Shown piece by piece: positions 17,729 through 26,537 of a stretch of DNA of 64,000 bases. Location: contig NZ_OMPU01000010.1 in assembly GCF_900313065.1 (NCBI RefSeq), positions 1 through 64,000 on the forward strand. The letters run 5' to 3'. The notes under the pieces are model-generated. The model saw only the letters and a program-made list of their open reading frames with translations, searched no databases and was not told where the DNA came from. This DNA is from Kiloniella sp. EL199 (lineage in GTDB: Bacteria > Pseudomonadota > Alphaproteobacteria > Kiloniellales > Kiloniellaceae). Positions within the stretch are counted from its first letter, which is position 1. Each line of letters opens with the position of its first letter. The translations under genes and the position numbers were made by a program.

Positions 17729-18397
17729 TTATTTCTTGGACTTCGACATTTTTGCCTTCAATGCCGCAAGTTCGTCAGCGATTTCTGATTCTGCTTCCAG
17801 TTCCGAGAATTCATCGTTAAGCGTTTTGGTGCGCCCGAGGTCATATGAATCAGCTTCCGCATCCAGTTCTGTGATTTTACGTTCCAGATTATCGTAACGA
17901 GCCAGAGCGTCATCAACGCGCCCATCGTAAGTTGTCTTACGAAGTTTTACTCTTTTTTCAGCTGTATTTAAACGAATTTCCATAGACTTCTTCTTGGCCT
18001 TGGCTTCGTCCAGTTTTGCCTGAAGTTTTGAAAGGTCGTCGTTGGATTTTGCAAGGCTTTCTTCTATATAGCCAAGTTCAGCTTGAAGGGCGTCAGCTTG
18101 CTCCTCAATCTTTCTCTTTGCCAAAAGAGCGCCTTTGGCGAGATCGTCACGACCTTTTGAAAGTGCGAATTCAGCTTTGTTTGCCCATTCAGCCTTGGAC
18201 GTTTCAAGTGCTGCGAGCTTTTTCTCAATGTCTTTTTTGTCGGCAATTGCCTTTACAGAAGATGAACGGACCTCAATCAAGGTGTCTTCCATTTCCTGAA
18301 TCATTAGGCGGGCCATTTTTTCCGGTTCTTCCGCACGGTCCAACAGGGAATTGATGTTGGAATTAACAATGTCGGTCAGACGGGAAAAGATACTCAT
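17729..18397 (-). CDS. pspA: Phage shock protein A
   Basis: A 222-residue PspA/IM30 protein, almost entirely coiled coil, with the N-terminal amphipathic helix MSIFSRLTDIVNSNINSLLD and the conserved EEPEKMARLMIQEMEDTL segment. It inhibits PspF in the resting state and assembles on damaged membrane. A sigma-54 promoter lies just upstream, and AAAGGA serves as ribosome binding site. Confidence 0.95.
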   Translation of the reverse strand: MSIFSRLTDIVNSNINSLLDRAEEPEKMARLMIQEMEDTLIEVRSSSVKAIADKKDIEKKLAALETSKAEWANKAEFALSKGRDDLAKGALLAKRKIEEQADALQAELGYIEESLAKSNDDLSKLQAKLDEAKAKKKSMEIRLNTAEKRVKLRKTTYDGRVDDALARYDNLERKITELDAEADSYDLGRTKTLNDEFSELEAESEIADELAALKAKMSKSKK

Positions 18398-18436
18398 AAC
18401 AATTTCCTTTCGAGGAGTAAGAATGCTTTGATCGAT

Positions 18437-18452
18437 TGCATGAGGTGTGCCA
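18437..18452 (-). promoter_or_regulatory. Sigma-54 promoter of pspABC
   Basis: On the minus strand the sequence is TGGCACACCTCATGCA, matching TGGCAC-N5-TTGCA with the invariant GG and GC at the required 12-base register. The GC element is about 40 bases before the pspA start codon. PspF, encoded divergently, is the expected activator. Confidence 0.88.
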
Positions 18453-18521
18453 ATTCTAAATCATATTTAAAAACAATAACTTAGAGAATGGACTTGAAAA
18501 TTCATCTACTAATTCCGATAT

Positions 18522-18557
18522 TAATTAGCGAATATAGATAACTTATGTAGCTAATTA
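18522..18557. promoter_or_regulatory. Inverted repeat at the pspF start, candidate PspF site
   Basis: TAATTAGC (18522-18529) and GCTAATTA (18550-18557) are perfect inverted arms 20 bp apart, the second ending one base before the pspF ATG. The distance from the sigma-54 promoter (70-120 bp) suits an upstream activating sequence, and the overlap with the pspF leader would allow autorepression as known in enterobacteria. Function is inferred. Confidence 0.5.
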
Positions 18558-18558
18558 T

Positions 18559-19557
18559 ATGGATGCTCTTGTCAATATTATCGGGGAAGACCCACATTTC
18601 CTGGATGTGGTCGAAAAAGCCTCTCAGCTTGCTTTGATCGATAAGCCATGCCTAGTGGTTGGAGAGCGGGGGACGGGTAAAGAGCTATTTACATCTCGTT
18701 TGCACTATTTATCCCGACGCTGGGATGGCCCCTTGGTCAAAATTAACTGTGCTGCTTTAACTGATAGCTTGTTGGAGAGTGAGTTGTTTGGGCATGAACG
18801 TGGTGCTTTTACGGGGGCGCAACGGACACATGTTGGGCGGTTCGAGCGTGCGGATGGCGGTACTTTGATACTGGATGAGATTGCGACGGCATCCAGTGCG
18901 GTCCAGGAGAAAGTTCTTCGTGTTATCGAATATGGAGAATTTGAGCGAGTTGGTGGCAGTGAAACGCTTCATGTGGATGTGCGCGTAATTGGGGCTGCAA
19001 ACGTTGATTTGCCAGCTCTTGCCGCCGAGGGTGGATTTCGGGCGGATCTGTTGGATCGTTTGGCCTTTGATGTTCTGACATTACCGCCTTTACGTGTGAG
19101 GCCCAGAGATATTCTGACGTTGGCTCATCATTTTGCGTTGGAAGTCATCCGGGAAGTTGGGCGTGATCTTTTTCCCGGGTTTTCAGAGAAGGCGCGAAAG
19201 CAGCTTGTCGGCTATGCCTGGCCGGGTAATGTGAGAGAGCTTAAGAACGCCGTTGAGCGGACGATTTGCAGATTACCAGTCTCTGAGGCAGCAATTGATG
19301 AAATCTATATAGATCCCTTTGATAGTCCTTGGCGGTTCGGAGAAGTCGAGAAGAAAAAACAAGATGCCATAGAGGCAGAGAGTGTCGTCGTTAATAATTT
19401 TGCCGAAGCGGTTGCCGGTTTTGAACGTGGTATTCTCACGCAGACTCTCGAGAAGTATCAATTTAACCAAACTGATGCAGCACAAGCCTTGTCATTGAGT
19501 TATCATCAATTTCGGAGACTCCTAAAGAAGTATGATGTGTCTGTGCGATCAAAATAA
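18559..19557 (+). CDS. pspF: Psp operon transcriptional activator
   Basis: A 332-residue sigma-54 activator without an N-terminal receiver domain, as usual for PspF. The AAA+ domain has Walker A VGERGTGKE, the sigma-54 contact loop GAFTGAQ and Walker B LILDEI, and ends in WPGNVRELKNAVER. A Fis-type helix-turn-helix (NQTDAAQALSLSYHQFRRLL) closes the protein. It is divergent from pspA and converges on the next regulator. Confidence 0.93.
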   Translation: MDALVNIIGEDPHFLDVVEKASQLALIDKPCLVVGERGTGKELFTSRLHYLSRRWDGPLVKINCAALTDSLLESELFGHERGAFTGAQRTHVGRFERADGGTLILDEIATASSAVQEKVLRVIEYGEFERVGGSETLHVDVRVIGAANVDLPALAAEGGFRADLLDRLAFDVLTLPPLRVRPRDILTLAHHFALEVIREVGRDLFPGFSEKARKQLVGYAWPGNVRELKNAVERTICRLPVSEAAIDEIYIDPFDSPWRFGEVEKKKQDAIEAESVVVNNFAEAVAGFERGILTQTLEKYQFNQTDAAQALSLSYHQFRRLLKKYDVSVRSK

Positions 19558-19579
19558 ACAGCCCACACACTTTCAGAGC

Positions 19580-20557
19580 CTAGAGAGCCAGTTTCAGGAA
19601 CTTTATTTTCCGGTGTAGCGTTGCGCGGCTTATGCCCATGGCACTGGCAGCAGCAGAAACATTGCCATTTGTGTGGGCGAGTGCCTGAAGGATAACCCGA
19701 CGTTCCGCGCGTTCGTATTCTTTGGCATGATTGACTTCTCTGCCTCTGAGATCGGCAAGTAGAATAGGTTCTTTTATGGGGCCATTCTCAAGCCCATAGA
19801 GGCGACGTGCCCCCCGGGAGGCACCAATGACAAGTCCATCCTGATCAACCGCTAAAAGAGCCGTTTGCAGGGTGGAGGATATCTCGGGTTGTCCGTTAGG
19901 CGGTGTGGCGAGAATAATATCGACGTTGTGGTAGGTTTGCCGAAAATACTCTGATTCTATTTGTCGGGCGGCATCGATAACAGAGAAAGAGATAATCTTT
20001 GCAAAATCAGGTGTTAAGTCTGCACGGCTGGATGAGACGTCAATGGCGGCGAGTAAATGGCCTTCGTGGTCAAATATAGGCGCTGCGCTACAAGACAGGT
20101 TCGTGTTTTTACTATGGAAATGCTGATCTTTGTGGATCGTCAGGGGGCGTTTTTCAACGATACAGGTGCCAATGCCATTGGTGCCCTCGCTCTCTTCACT
20201 CCATAATGCGCCAGTGCAAAGGCCCCAATCATCATAGGTTCTGTCGTCACCAACGGCGCCTCTTCTGTCAACTGCGATACCGCTTGCATCAGCAAGGACA
20301 ACGCAACAGCCTGCATTTCCAACGGCTAGATAAAGACGGTCAAGACTCGTCTCTGCAGTGTGAATTAACGGGCCGAGTTTTTCCCGAGCCTGTTTCAGTT
20401 CCGAAGAAGATATACGTTCAGGTGGTCGCGTGTAATCGGGGGAGAGTTGGTGCAAAAGTTTGGAGCGACGCCATGAAGCTGCGATTGCATTCTGAGCGGC
20501 GGCGTTTGTCTCTAATGTATTTTCCACATGTGCTGCGTGGTTATTTGTCGATCCCAT
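19580..20557 (-). CDS. AcoR-like GAF/Fis regulator lacking the AAA+ domain
   Basis: A 325-residue protein. The N-terminus and GAF domain (about 60-200) resemble AcoR-type sigma-54 activators (ASWRRS, TNGIGTCIVEKRPLTIHKDQHF, CSAAPIFDHEGHLLAAIDVS). A short linker leads directly to a C-terminal Fis helix-turn-helix (NGNVSAAASAMGISRATLHRK). The central ATPase domain (about 240 residues with GAFTGA) is missing without any sign of a frameshift. It must therefore act as a conventional DNA-binding regulator; the ligand is unknown. Confidence 0.85.
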   Translation of the reverse strand: MGSTNNHAAHVENTLETNAAAQNAIAASWRRSKLLHQLSPDYTRPPERISSSELKQAREKLGPLIHTAETSLDRLYLAVGNAGCCVVLADASGIAVDRRGAVGDDRTYDDWGLCTGALWSEESEGTNGIGTCIVEKRPLTIHKDQHFHSKNTNLSCSAAPIFDHEGHLLAAIDVSSSRADLTPDFAKIISFSVIDAARQIESEYFRQTYHNVDIILATPPNGQPEISSTLQTALLAVDQDGLVIGASRGARRLYGLENGPIKEPILLADLRGREVNHAKEYERAERRVILQALAHTNGNVSAAASAMGISRATLHRKIKFLKLAL

Positions 20558-20767
20558 GTTCGTTGCCTCAAGAGCATCTCACAGGCAAATACACAGCTGT
20601 ATTCCGGATATTGCTCTATTCCTGACGTTTTTAGTGTGCCGTTTATTTGTGTATTGTTATACTACGGTTTCACTATCCCTTTTGTTCTTTTGTGTAGAAC
20701 ATTGTTTTGTTATGAGCGCTTGTTTTGCACTCTTGTTATTTCTTCACGTTAAAACAAGTGGAATCAT

Positions 20768-20792
20768 TTCGCAAACTTTACAAGTTTGCGAA
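20768..20792. promoter_or_regulatory. 25-bp palindrome upstream of the GAF/Fis regulator
   Basis: TTCGCAAACTT (20768-20778) and AAGTTTGCGAA (20782-20792) are perfect 11-bp arms around TAC. It lies 211 bp upstream of the GAF/Fis regulator gene and 50 bp past the end of the winged-helix gene. There is no adjoining T-tract. It is either an operator or a 3'-end hairpin for the TRAP/regulator transcript. The rest of the 285-bp gap shows no gene. Confidence 0.5.
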
Positions 20793-20841
20793 GCTTTGCG
20801 TCTTGGCGTTGTTAGGGCAACTATCTCTGAATTTCTTAGGG

Positions 20842-21363
20842 CTAAAGAGACGCTGCGGCTCTGGAGGCTTGATCGTAAAGTCCGGAAATACTGCGCAAAA
20901 TCTGGGCGGTATGAGTGACTTCATCAAATCTTGTGTCGGTGGCAACTGCCGGATCGATCAGACACAGTTCCCTGATTTTTCTATACTCAGAGCAAGCTTC
21001 AGCGCCTTCCTCTGTTGTAGAATAAAAAATCTCTTTCCCTTTTTTGGTTCCTTTGACCAGCTTGCCTTTTATCAGCTTTTTTAGTGAATAGTTCACTGTG
21101 TGGGGATCTTCTACGTTTAGAACAAAACAAATGTCGTTCAGTCGTTTTTCCCTATTGCGGTGGTTTACATTGTGAAGCACCAGAACATCCAGAGGGTTGA
21201 AATCCTGATGCCCAGCGGCATTCATGCAGCGAACCATCCAACGGGAAAAGCCATTAAATGCGATGATTAATCCATATTCCAGCTCACTCATCTGCCATCC
21301 CTGATCACTGGCCAGGTGTTCCGATGAAACGATGTGGCGCGGAGTTTTGGGTTTGTCAGACAT
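20842..21363 (-). CDS. Winged-helix (MarR-like) transcriptional regulator
   Basis: A 173-residue protein predicted as a winged-helix DNA-binding regulator. The recognition segment is around LNVEDPHTVNYSLKKLIKGK, followed by a wing-like stretch GTKKGKEIFYSTTEEG. It lies 57 bp after the TRAP large permease gene on the same strand, so it is probably the last gene of that operon and its local regulator. Two palindromes in the dctP-pxpB divergent region are candidate targets. It is not a canonical MarR, so exact subfamily is uncertain. Confidence 0.75.
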   Translation of the reverse strand: MSDKPKTPRHIVSSEHLASDQGWQMSELEYGLIIAFNGFSRWMVRCMNAAGHQDFNPLDVLVLHNVNHRNREKRLNDICFVLNVEDPHTVNYSLKKLIKGKLVKGTKKGKEIFYSTTEEGAEACSEYRKIRELCLIDPAVATDTRFDEVTHTAQILRSISGLYDQASRAAASL

Positions 21364-21420
21364 ACAGGAACCTTTTGATCAATAGAACGGATTATTTCGC
21401 AGTTGGCATGGTTATTTTGC

Positions 21421-22716
21421 CTACATATTGTTCGGAAGGTAGGTCACGATTTCCGGAACGGCAATGATAATAGCAAGCGCCAGTATCAACAGGCCAAAGA
21501 ATGGCAGGGCAGCCTTTGCAACCGTTAAGATGTTTCGCCCGGTTAATGCCTGTAGAACAAAGAGATTGAAGCCTACGGGGGGCGTAATCTGTGACATCTC
21601 GACGACAATGACGATGTATATACCAAACCAAAGCGGATCAATGCCTGCCTGCTCTACCATTGGCATGATCACTGATGTGGTCAGAACGACAACACTGATC
21701 CCATCAAGGAAGCAACCGAGTACAACAAAAAATACGGTCAGTGCCGCGAGGAGGGCATAGGGGCTGAGTTCTAGCTCGCCAATCCATTCTGCTAATAGTT
21801 TGGGGATGCCAGTAAAGCCCATGGCCACTGTTAAAAAGGCAGCGCCAGCCAGAATAAAGGCAATCATGCAGGATGTTTTGGTTGCGCCCATCAAGCCTTC
21901 GAAAAATGTTGTTTTGTTCAGGTCCCCTGTAAACCAGGATAAGAGGAGGGCCAGAACGACACCAACAGCTGCGGCATCAGTCGGAGACGCGATGCCCGTA
22001 TAAATGGAGCCAATAACACCGCTGATGAGAATGATGACCGGGAGCAGGCTTTTTGCACGTTTCAGCTTTTCGCCCAGAGATATCTCTTCAATAACGTCGG
22101 GCAGAATATCCCTATTCATCATGGCCCAGATAATGACAAAGCCGACAAAAAGGCCTACAAGAAGCAGGCCTGGCAGGACACCAGCGATAAAAAGACGGGC
22201 GATGGACTGCTCCGTGGCAACGCCATAAACAATCAGAATGATGGATGGCGGAATAAGCAGGCCAAGAGTGGCTGATCCGGCCAAGGTGCCAATCATCATA
22301 CTTTCCGGGTATTTGCGTTTGGAAAGCTCTGGAATTGACATCTTGCCAATGGTTGCTGCCGTTGCGGCGGATGATCCAGAAACCGCTGCGAAGATTGCGC
22401 AGCCAAAGATATTGACGTGTAGAAGCTTGCCCGGAACTTTCCCCATCCAAGGGGAGAGGCCGCTGAACATATCTTCTGATAAGCGGGATCGAAACAGTAT
22501 TTCCCCCATCCAGATAAAGAGGGGTAAAGCGGCAAGAGCCCATGAATTACTTGCCCCCCAAACGGTTGTGGCAAGAACATCTCCAACCGGTGCATCTGTG
22601 AAGAGTGTCATACCAAACAGGCCAACGCCAAAGAGGGAGAAGGCAACCCAGACCCCTGATCCCAGAAGAGCAAACAGGGTGAGCATGAGAAGAAGGGTTA
22701 AATAAATTTCTGACAT
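21421..22716 (-). CDS. TRAP transporter large permease (DctM), 5-oxoproline locus
   Basis: A 431-residue DctM-family membrane protein with about 12 helices. Family motifs include LPLFIWMGEILFRSRLSEDM, GSSAATAATIGKMSIPEL and SQITPPVGFNLFVLQALTG. It transports an organic acid together with DctQ and DctP. It is part of a dctPQM operon divergent from pxpBCA. Confidence 0.92.
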   Translation of the reverse strand: MSEIYLTLLLMLTLFALLGSGVWVAFSLFGVGLFGMTLFTDAPVGDVLATTVWGASNSWALAALPLFIWMGEILFRSRLSEDMFSGLSPWMGKVPGKLLHVNIFGCAIFAAVSGSSAATAATIGKMSIPELSKRKYPESMMIGTLAGSATLGLLIPPSIILIVYGVATEQSIARLFIAGVLPGLLLVGLFVGFVIIWAMMNRDILPDVIEEISLGEKLKRAKSLLPVIILISGVIGSIYTGIASPTDAAAVGVVLALLLSWFTGDLNKTTFFEGLMGATKTSCMIAFILAGAAFLTVAMGFTGIPKLLAEWIGELELSPYALLAALTVFFVVLGCFLDGISVVVLTTSVIMPMVEQAGIDPLWFGIYIVIVVEMSQITPPVGFNLFVLQALTGRNILTVAKAALPFFGLLILALAIIIAVPEIVTYLPNNM

Positions 22717-22730
22717 CGTTCTTACCCTCC

Positions 22731-23303
22731 TTATTCAGCGTGATCTTGTTCTAGCAAGTTTTCACCCTTGCCTTCGTAGCTCGGTTGGCCACCTGTCATA
22801 ACGCAAAGTAGCTCATCTATCAGGGCAACTGCGAGAATGGCTAACCCTATGAGCATGGGCAGCATGGGTGTCCAGATTGGTATCGCGACCATGCCCGGCG
22901 ACAGGTCGTTGTATATGTATGATTCGTGCACCAAAAAGCCTGTGTAGACCGTGAAGTAAGCAGTCATTGTCGCTGCGATAGCCAGGCACCAGATTTCAAC
23001 GCCATGACGTAGCTTTGGTGAGAGGTGTTGCAAAACCAGAGATACCCTGATGTGGCTGCCGTCTCTTAGTGTATAGGCAAGGGCGAGGAATGAGGCGCCA
23101 GCTAAAAAAAAGCCGGTAAAATCAGCGTAAGATGGGATTGTTAATCCTATTGCTTCACCGGTGATACGGCTACTGAGGCGATCAAGGAGGTTCAGGAAAA
23201 CCTGTGCCATGACTATGAGGCAAATCGCGACAATAAAAAAAGCTGCCGTCCAACCGCTTATTGAGTATATTTTATTGAGTATTTGTCTCATGGTCATACA
23301 CAT
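22731..23303 (-). CDS. TRAP transporter small permease (DctQ)
   Basis: A 190-residue DctQ subunit with four hydrophobic segments and the conserved loop TLRDGSHIRVSLVLQHL. It lies 14 bp upstream of dctM. The start Met at 23303 has only weak ribosome-binding signals; the second Met (residue 3) is equally possible. Confidence 0.88.
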   Translation of the reverse strand: MCMTMRQILNKIYSISGWTAAFFIVAICLIVMAQVFLNLLDRLSSRITGEAIGLTIPSYADFTGFFLAGASFLALAYTLRDGSHIRVSLVLQHLSPKLRHGVEIWCLAIAATMTAYFTVYTGFLVHESYIYNDLSPGMVAIPIWTPMLPMLIGLAILAVALIDELLCVMTGGQPSYEGKGENLLEQDHAE

Positions 23304-23399
23304 TCTTGAGTGATGAACACGCCCGCAGGCATTTATTCAAATCAAGCTCTGATTTAAAGGCTCGGGATTTAAAGCCTAAATGAAAGCCGGTATAAGAAA

Positions 23400-23438
23400 G
23401 GGCGATTTATCCACAAACTATGGTGAGATGAACCGCCC
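23400..23438 (-). promoter_or_regulatory. Intercistronic stem-loop between dctP and dctQ
   Basis: On the message strand GGGCGGTTCATC (from 23438) pairs with GATAAATCGCCC (ending 23400) with one wobble and one mismatch over 12 positions. CCCTTTCTTAT follows, a weak T-rich tail. It sits 11 bases after the dctP stop codon, a position suited to attenuating or protecting the dctP message. Confidence 0.6.
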
Positions 23439-23448
23439 AACAGAGAAC

Positions 23449-24426
23449 TTATTTGTTGTAGGCTGTGAGGATCTCTGATCCTTCACTTCCTGCTGATTCT
23501 TTCCAATCAGAAAGCATACCGGCACCGACTTCTTTCAGGCCAGTCATCAATTCAGCCGCAGGCGGGTTCACGATTGTCACGCCGTTGTCTTGCATGACTT
23601 TGATTTTTGCAGCTGTTTCTTCCTGACTCATTGCCCAACCGCGCTTTTCAGCCTTTTCTGCGGCAGCTAAAACAGCTTTTTGTGTCGCTTCGTCAAGCTT
23701 GCGCCAGTATTTTTTGTTAATCACCACAATGTTTTTTGGTACCCACGCTTGAATGTGTGTGTAATGAGAAACAAAGTCCCAGGCTTTGCTGTTTGCGCCA
23801 GTGGACGGGGATGTGATCATTGCTTCCACACGACCAGTTGCGTAAGCTTGTGGAATATCAGGAACTTCTACCTGTGTCGGTGCTGCACCTGAAAGCTGGG
23901 CGAACTTCTCTAGCGTTGCGTTATAAGCTCTGAACTTAAGGCCTTTGAGGTCATCAACAGTGTTGACTTCCTTCTTGGTGTAAAGCCCTTGTGGTGGCCA
24001 TGGAACAGAGAAAAGAGGCATCAGACCCTGTTTGTCTAGTAATTTGCTGATCACAGGTTTTTGAGAGGACCATAGCTTTCCTGCTTCGTCATAATTTGTC
24101 GCAAGGAATGGAAGCGAGTCTGCGCCAAATGCAGCATGTTCATTCGATAGGCGAGACAGAAAGAATTCTCCGATTGGAACCTGACCACTACGAACAGCAT
24201 TTTTGATTTCGGGGTGTTTGAAAAGTGATCCGGCGGAATGAACTTTAATTTTCAGGTCACCGTTTGTTGCCGTTTCTACATCTTTGGCAAATTCAATGAT
24301 GTTGGCAGTATGAAATGTTTTGTCCGGGTATGGTGTTGGCATATCCCAGGTGTCAGCAGCTGCTGTGGCAATTCCACCCATCGCAAGGGCGGCAATACCA
24401 GCGGTGAAGTTACGTAAGAGTTTCAT
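23449..24426 (-). CDS. TRAP transporter substrate-binding protein (DctP), probable 5-oxoproline receptor
   Basis: A 325-residue DctP-family receptor with a Sec signal peptide (MKLLRNFTAGIAALAMGG, cleavage near ATAAA-DTWDM). The longer open frame from 24624 is rejected because the signal peptide begins at Met 24426, with GGAGGTTTT directly upstream. Divergence from pxpBCA suggests 5-oxoproline (pyroglutamate) or a relative as substrate. That is inference from context. Confidence 0.88.
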   Translation of the reverse strand: MKLLRNFTAGIAALAMGGIATAAADTWDMPTPYPDKTFHTANIIEFAKDVETATNGDLKIKVHSAGSLFKHPEIKNAVRSGQVPIGEFFLSRLSNEHAAFGADSLPFLATNYDEAGKLWSSQKPVISKLLDKQGLMPLFSVPWPPQGLYTKKEVNTVDDLKGLKFRAYNATLEKFAQLSGAAPTQVEVPDIPQAYATGRVEAMITSPSTGANSKAWDFVSHYTHIQAWVPKNIVVINKKYWRKLDEATQKAVLAAAEKAEKRGWAMSQEETAAKIKVMQDNGVTIVNPPAAELMTGLKEVGAGMLSDWKESAGSEGSEILTAYNK

Positions 24427-24573
24427 TTTTAAAACCTCCCAGGTTTTTCTATCGGTTGGCCTAATATTCGTAGCGATATTTGTGGCCTTAAACGTTCTTT
24501 TTGGCTCAATCCTCTTCGTTGATTCGGGAAAAGGTGAGCAATACAGCGCGATGAATGAGCCAAAAATACTTGT

Positions 24574-24630
24574 GTCATCATTAACGCATGAATTAACGAT
24601 GACGTTTTGTTGACAAAAAGTCAATAAAAC
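24574..24630. promoter_or_regulatory. Two adjoining palindromes between divergent dctP and pxpB
   Basis: At 24574-24603 a 30-bp interrupted palindrome runs from GTCATC to GATGAC, with inner TTAA pairs around CATG (24 of 30 positions symmetrical). Directly next to it, 24604-24630 has arms GTTTTGTTGAC and GTCAATAAAAC around AAAAA (one mismatch per arm). Both lie between the TRAP operon and pxpBCA and are good candidates for shared operators or a promoter/operator complex. Confidence 0.65.
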
Positions 24631-24699
24631 AATAACGATTTATAGTTGATGCGTATCTAATGCTGTAGTTCAATAACGAAAAACTCAAAGAGAGCTAAA

Positions 24700-25446
24700 T
24701 TGGATATCCGAGTCCTTACATTAGGCGACAGTGCCTTTACGATTGAGTTTTCTCAGTTTAAGGGAGCAGTCGGAGCGCGCTCAGTCCGCGCTTTAAGACG
24801 CTCTGTTGAGCAAGAAATTGAAGAGGGGCGTTTGCCCGGCGTTTTCGATATTATCTCTGCGAGTCGCTCTTTAACGGTGTGTTTGAACCCGGATTTGGTT
24901 GATTATAATCAGGTGACAGAACGCGTGGGTGCACTGGCACAGATGCCATCGAATGATGAGGGGGCAAACAAAGAACTTTGGATTCTACCCGCGTGCTACG
25001 AGGGTGAATTTGCCCCTGATCTGGAGGAAGTTGCCCAGCGTAGCGGGCTTTCGGTGGCTGAGGTCATAGATGTTCACTCGTCAGCAACATACGACATTTT
25101 TTTGATTGGCTTCTTGCCGGGTTTTGCCTTTATGGGAGAGATTGATCAGAGGTTACAATTCCCCAGAAGAACAAGCCCTCGAGTAAGAGTCCCGGCGGGA
25201 TCTGTTGGTATCGCGAACGAGCAAACGGCTGTTTACCCATGGGAAAGCCCTGGTGGGTGGCATTTGCTTGCCCGCTGTCCGGTTCCTTTCTTTAACAGCG
25301 CTTGGGCACAGCCAAGTTTACTCTCCGCGGGTGGCTCGGTGAAGTTCAGGCCTGTTACCACAGAAGAATATAACGATATTAAAGCTGATCTATCTGCGGA
25401 GCGACTTGCGCCGCAGAGCTTTCTTTCTTGTGAAGGGGAGAGCTGA
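24700..25446 (+). CDS. pxpB: 5-oxoprolinase subunit B
   Basis: A 248-residue KipI/allophanate-hydrolase-subunit-1 family protein, with GFLPGFAFMGEIDQRLQFPR and PAGSVGIANEQTAVYPWESP. With PxpC and PxpA it performs ATP-dependent cleavage of 5-oxoproline to glutamate. The start is TTG at 24700 with AAGAGAG upstream. Its stop overlaps the pxpC start (TGATG). The fixed B-C-A order next to a TRAP transporter supports uptake and use of external 5-oxoproline. Confidence 0.93.
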   Translation: MDIRVLTLGDSAFTIEFSQFKGAVGARSVRALRRSVEQEIEEGRLPGVFDIISASRSLTVCLNPDLVDYNQVTERVGALAQMPSNDEGANKELWILPACYEGEFAPDLEEVAQRSGLSVAEVIDVHSSATYDIFLIGFLPGFAFMGEIDQRLQFPRRTSPRVRVPAGSVGIANEQTAVYPWESPGGWHLLARCPVPFFNSAWAQPSLLSAGGSVKFRPVTTEEYNDIKADLSAERLAPQSFLSCEGES

Positions 25447-26537
25447 TGGCAGCAGTCTTAAAAATCCTTTCTCCGGGCATACTCGCGTCTCTTCAGGATG
25501 AAGGGCGTCAGGGCTATGCTGGATTTGGTGTGCCAAGAAGTGGTGCGGCAGACTCACTGTCTTTGCAATTGGGAAATGCTTTGGTTGGCAATACACCCTT
25601 TGAAACCGCAATAGAATTTCGATTTCTGGGGCCAAAAGTGATCGCAGAAGGCGGGCGAATACGTCTTGGTCTTGCCGGCGACGTAACTGCTGAACACAAA
25701 TTTGCTGATAGTGGTGAAAGTATAGCCATAAAACCCTGGCAATCATTAACTCTGGATGATGGGGATGTTCTTGCTGTCGATCCATTGAAAGATGGTGCAA
25801 CTGGCTATCTGACCGTAGAAGGCGGTTTTGATTTGGCCCCAGTACTTGATAGTTGTTCGACGTATGCCCGGGCACGGTTGGGGGGGGTGAATGGTCTTCC
25901 TTTGCAAGCAGGGGATAAAATTCAAACAAAGCAGCTTCATCCCCAGGATGGTCTGGAGAGAATTGTTTCTGACCCCATCTCTACATTAACCAAAACGATC
26001 CGTGTGCTAGCTGGTCCACAGGATGACTATTTTTCTGAGGTCGAGATCTCTAAGTTCATTGGGGGGCACTATAAAGTTAGTTCCGATGTGGATCGAATGG
26101 GTATTCGGTTAGAAGGGCCTGAGTTGGAGCCTTTGCCGGAAAAGGGAAGTGATCTTATTTCAGATGGAATTGTGCCCGGAGCGATTCAGGTGCCGGGAAG
26201 TGGGCAACCAATTATTTTGTTTGTCGATTGCCAGACAATTGGCGGTTATCCCAAAATAGGCGTAGTTATTACATCGGACCTTCCGCTTCTTGGGCAGTTG
26301 GTGCCTGGGAATGAAATTTGCTTTCAACTGGTTTCGCTTGAGGAGGCGCAAGCTGCGCGGAAAGCTCGAAAATCAGAATTGGAGCGGGCCATATCATCTA
26401 TTCAGGATTATTTCGGCGAAGGGGTGATGGATTTGAAGGCCTTGTACGAAGTAAATTTGATTGGTGGTGTTGTGAATGCCAGCTTAACAGGGCATTTCCC
26501 CGGCCATCTAGAGGGAGGCACAAATGAAAAAAATTAA
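25446..26537 (+). CDS. pxpC: 5-oxoprolinase subunit C
   Basis: A 363-residue KipA/allophanate-hydrolase-subunit-2 family protein (LASLQDEGRQGYAGFGVPRS, then GGYPKIGVVITSDLPLLGQL). It forms the BC complex with PxpB. It overlaps pxpB by one base and pxpA by 14 bp, implying tight translational coupling. Confidence 0.93.
   Translation: MAAVLKILSPGILASLQDEGRQGYAGFGVPRSGAADSLSLQLGNALVGNTPFETAIEFRFLGPKVIAEGGRIRLGLAGDVTAEHKFADSGESIAIKPWQSLTLDDGDVLAVDPLKDGATGYLTVEGGFDLAPVLDSCSTYARARLGGVNGLPLQAGDKIQTKQLHPQDGLERIVSDPISTLTKTIRVLAGPQDDYFSEVEISKFIGGHYKVSSDVDRMGIRLEGPELEPLPEKGSDLISDGIVPGAIQVPGSGQPIILFVDCQTIGGYPKIGVVITSDLPLLGQLVPGNEICFQLVSLEEAQAARKARKSELERAISSIQDYFGEGVMDLKALYEVNLIGGVVNASLTGHFPGHLEGGTNEKN

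Noticed and set aside
24427-24624. N-terminal extension of the second DctP gene
   Set aside because: A normal signal peptide with a strong ribosome binding site begins at 24426, and the extension covers the divergent promoter and palindromes.
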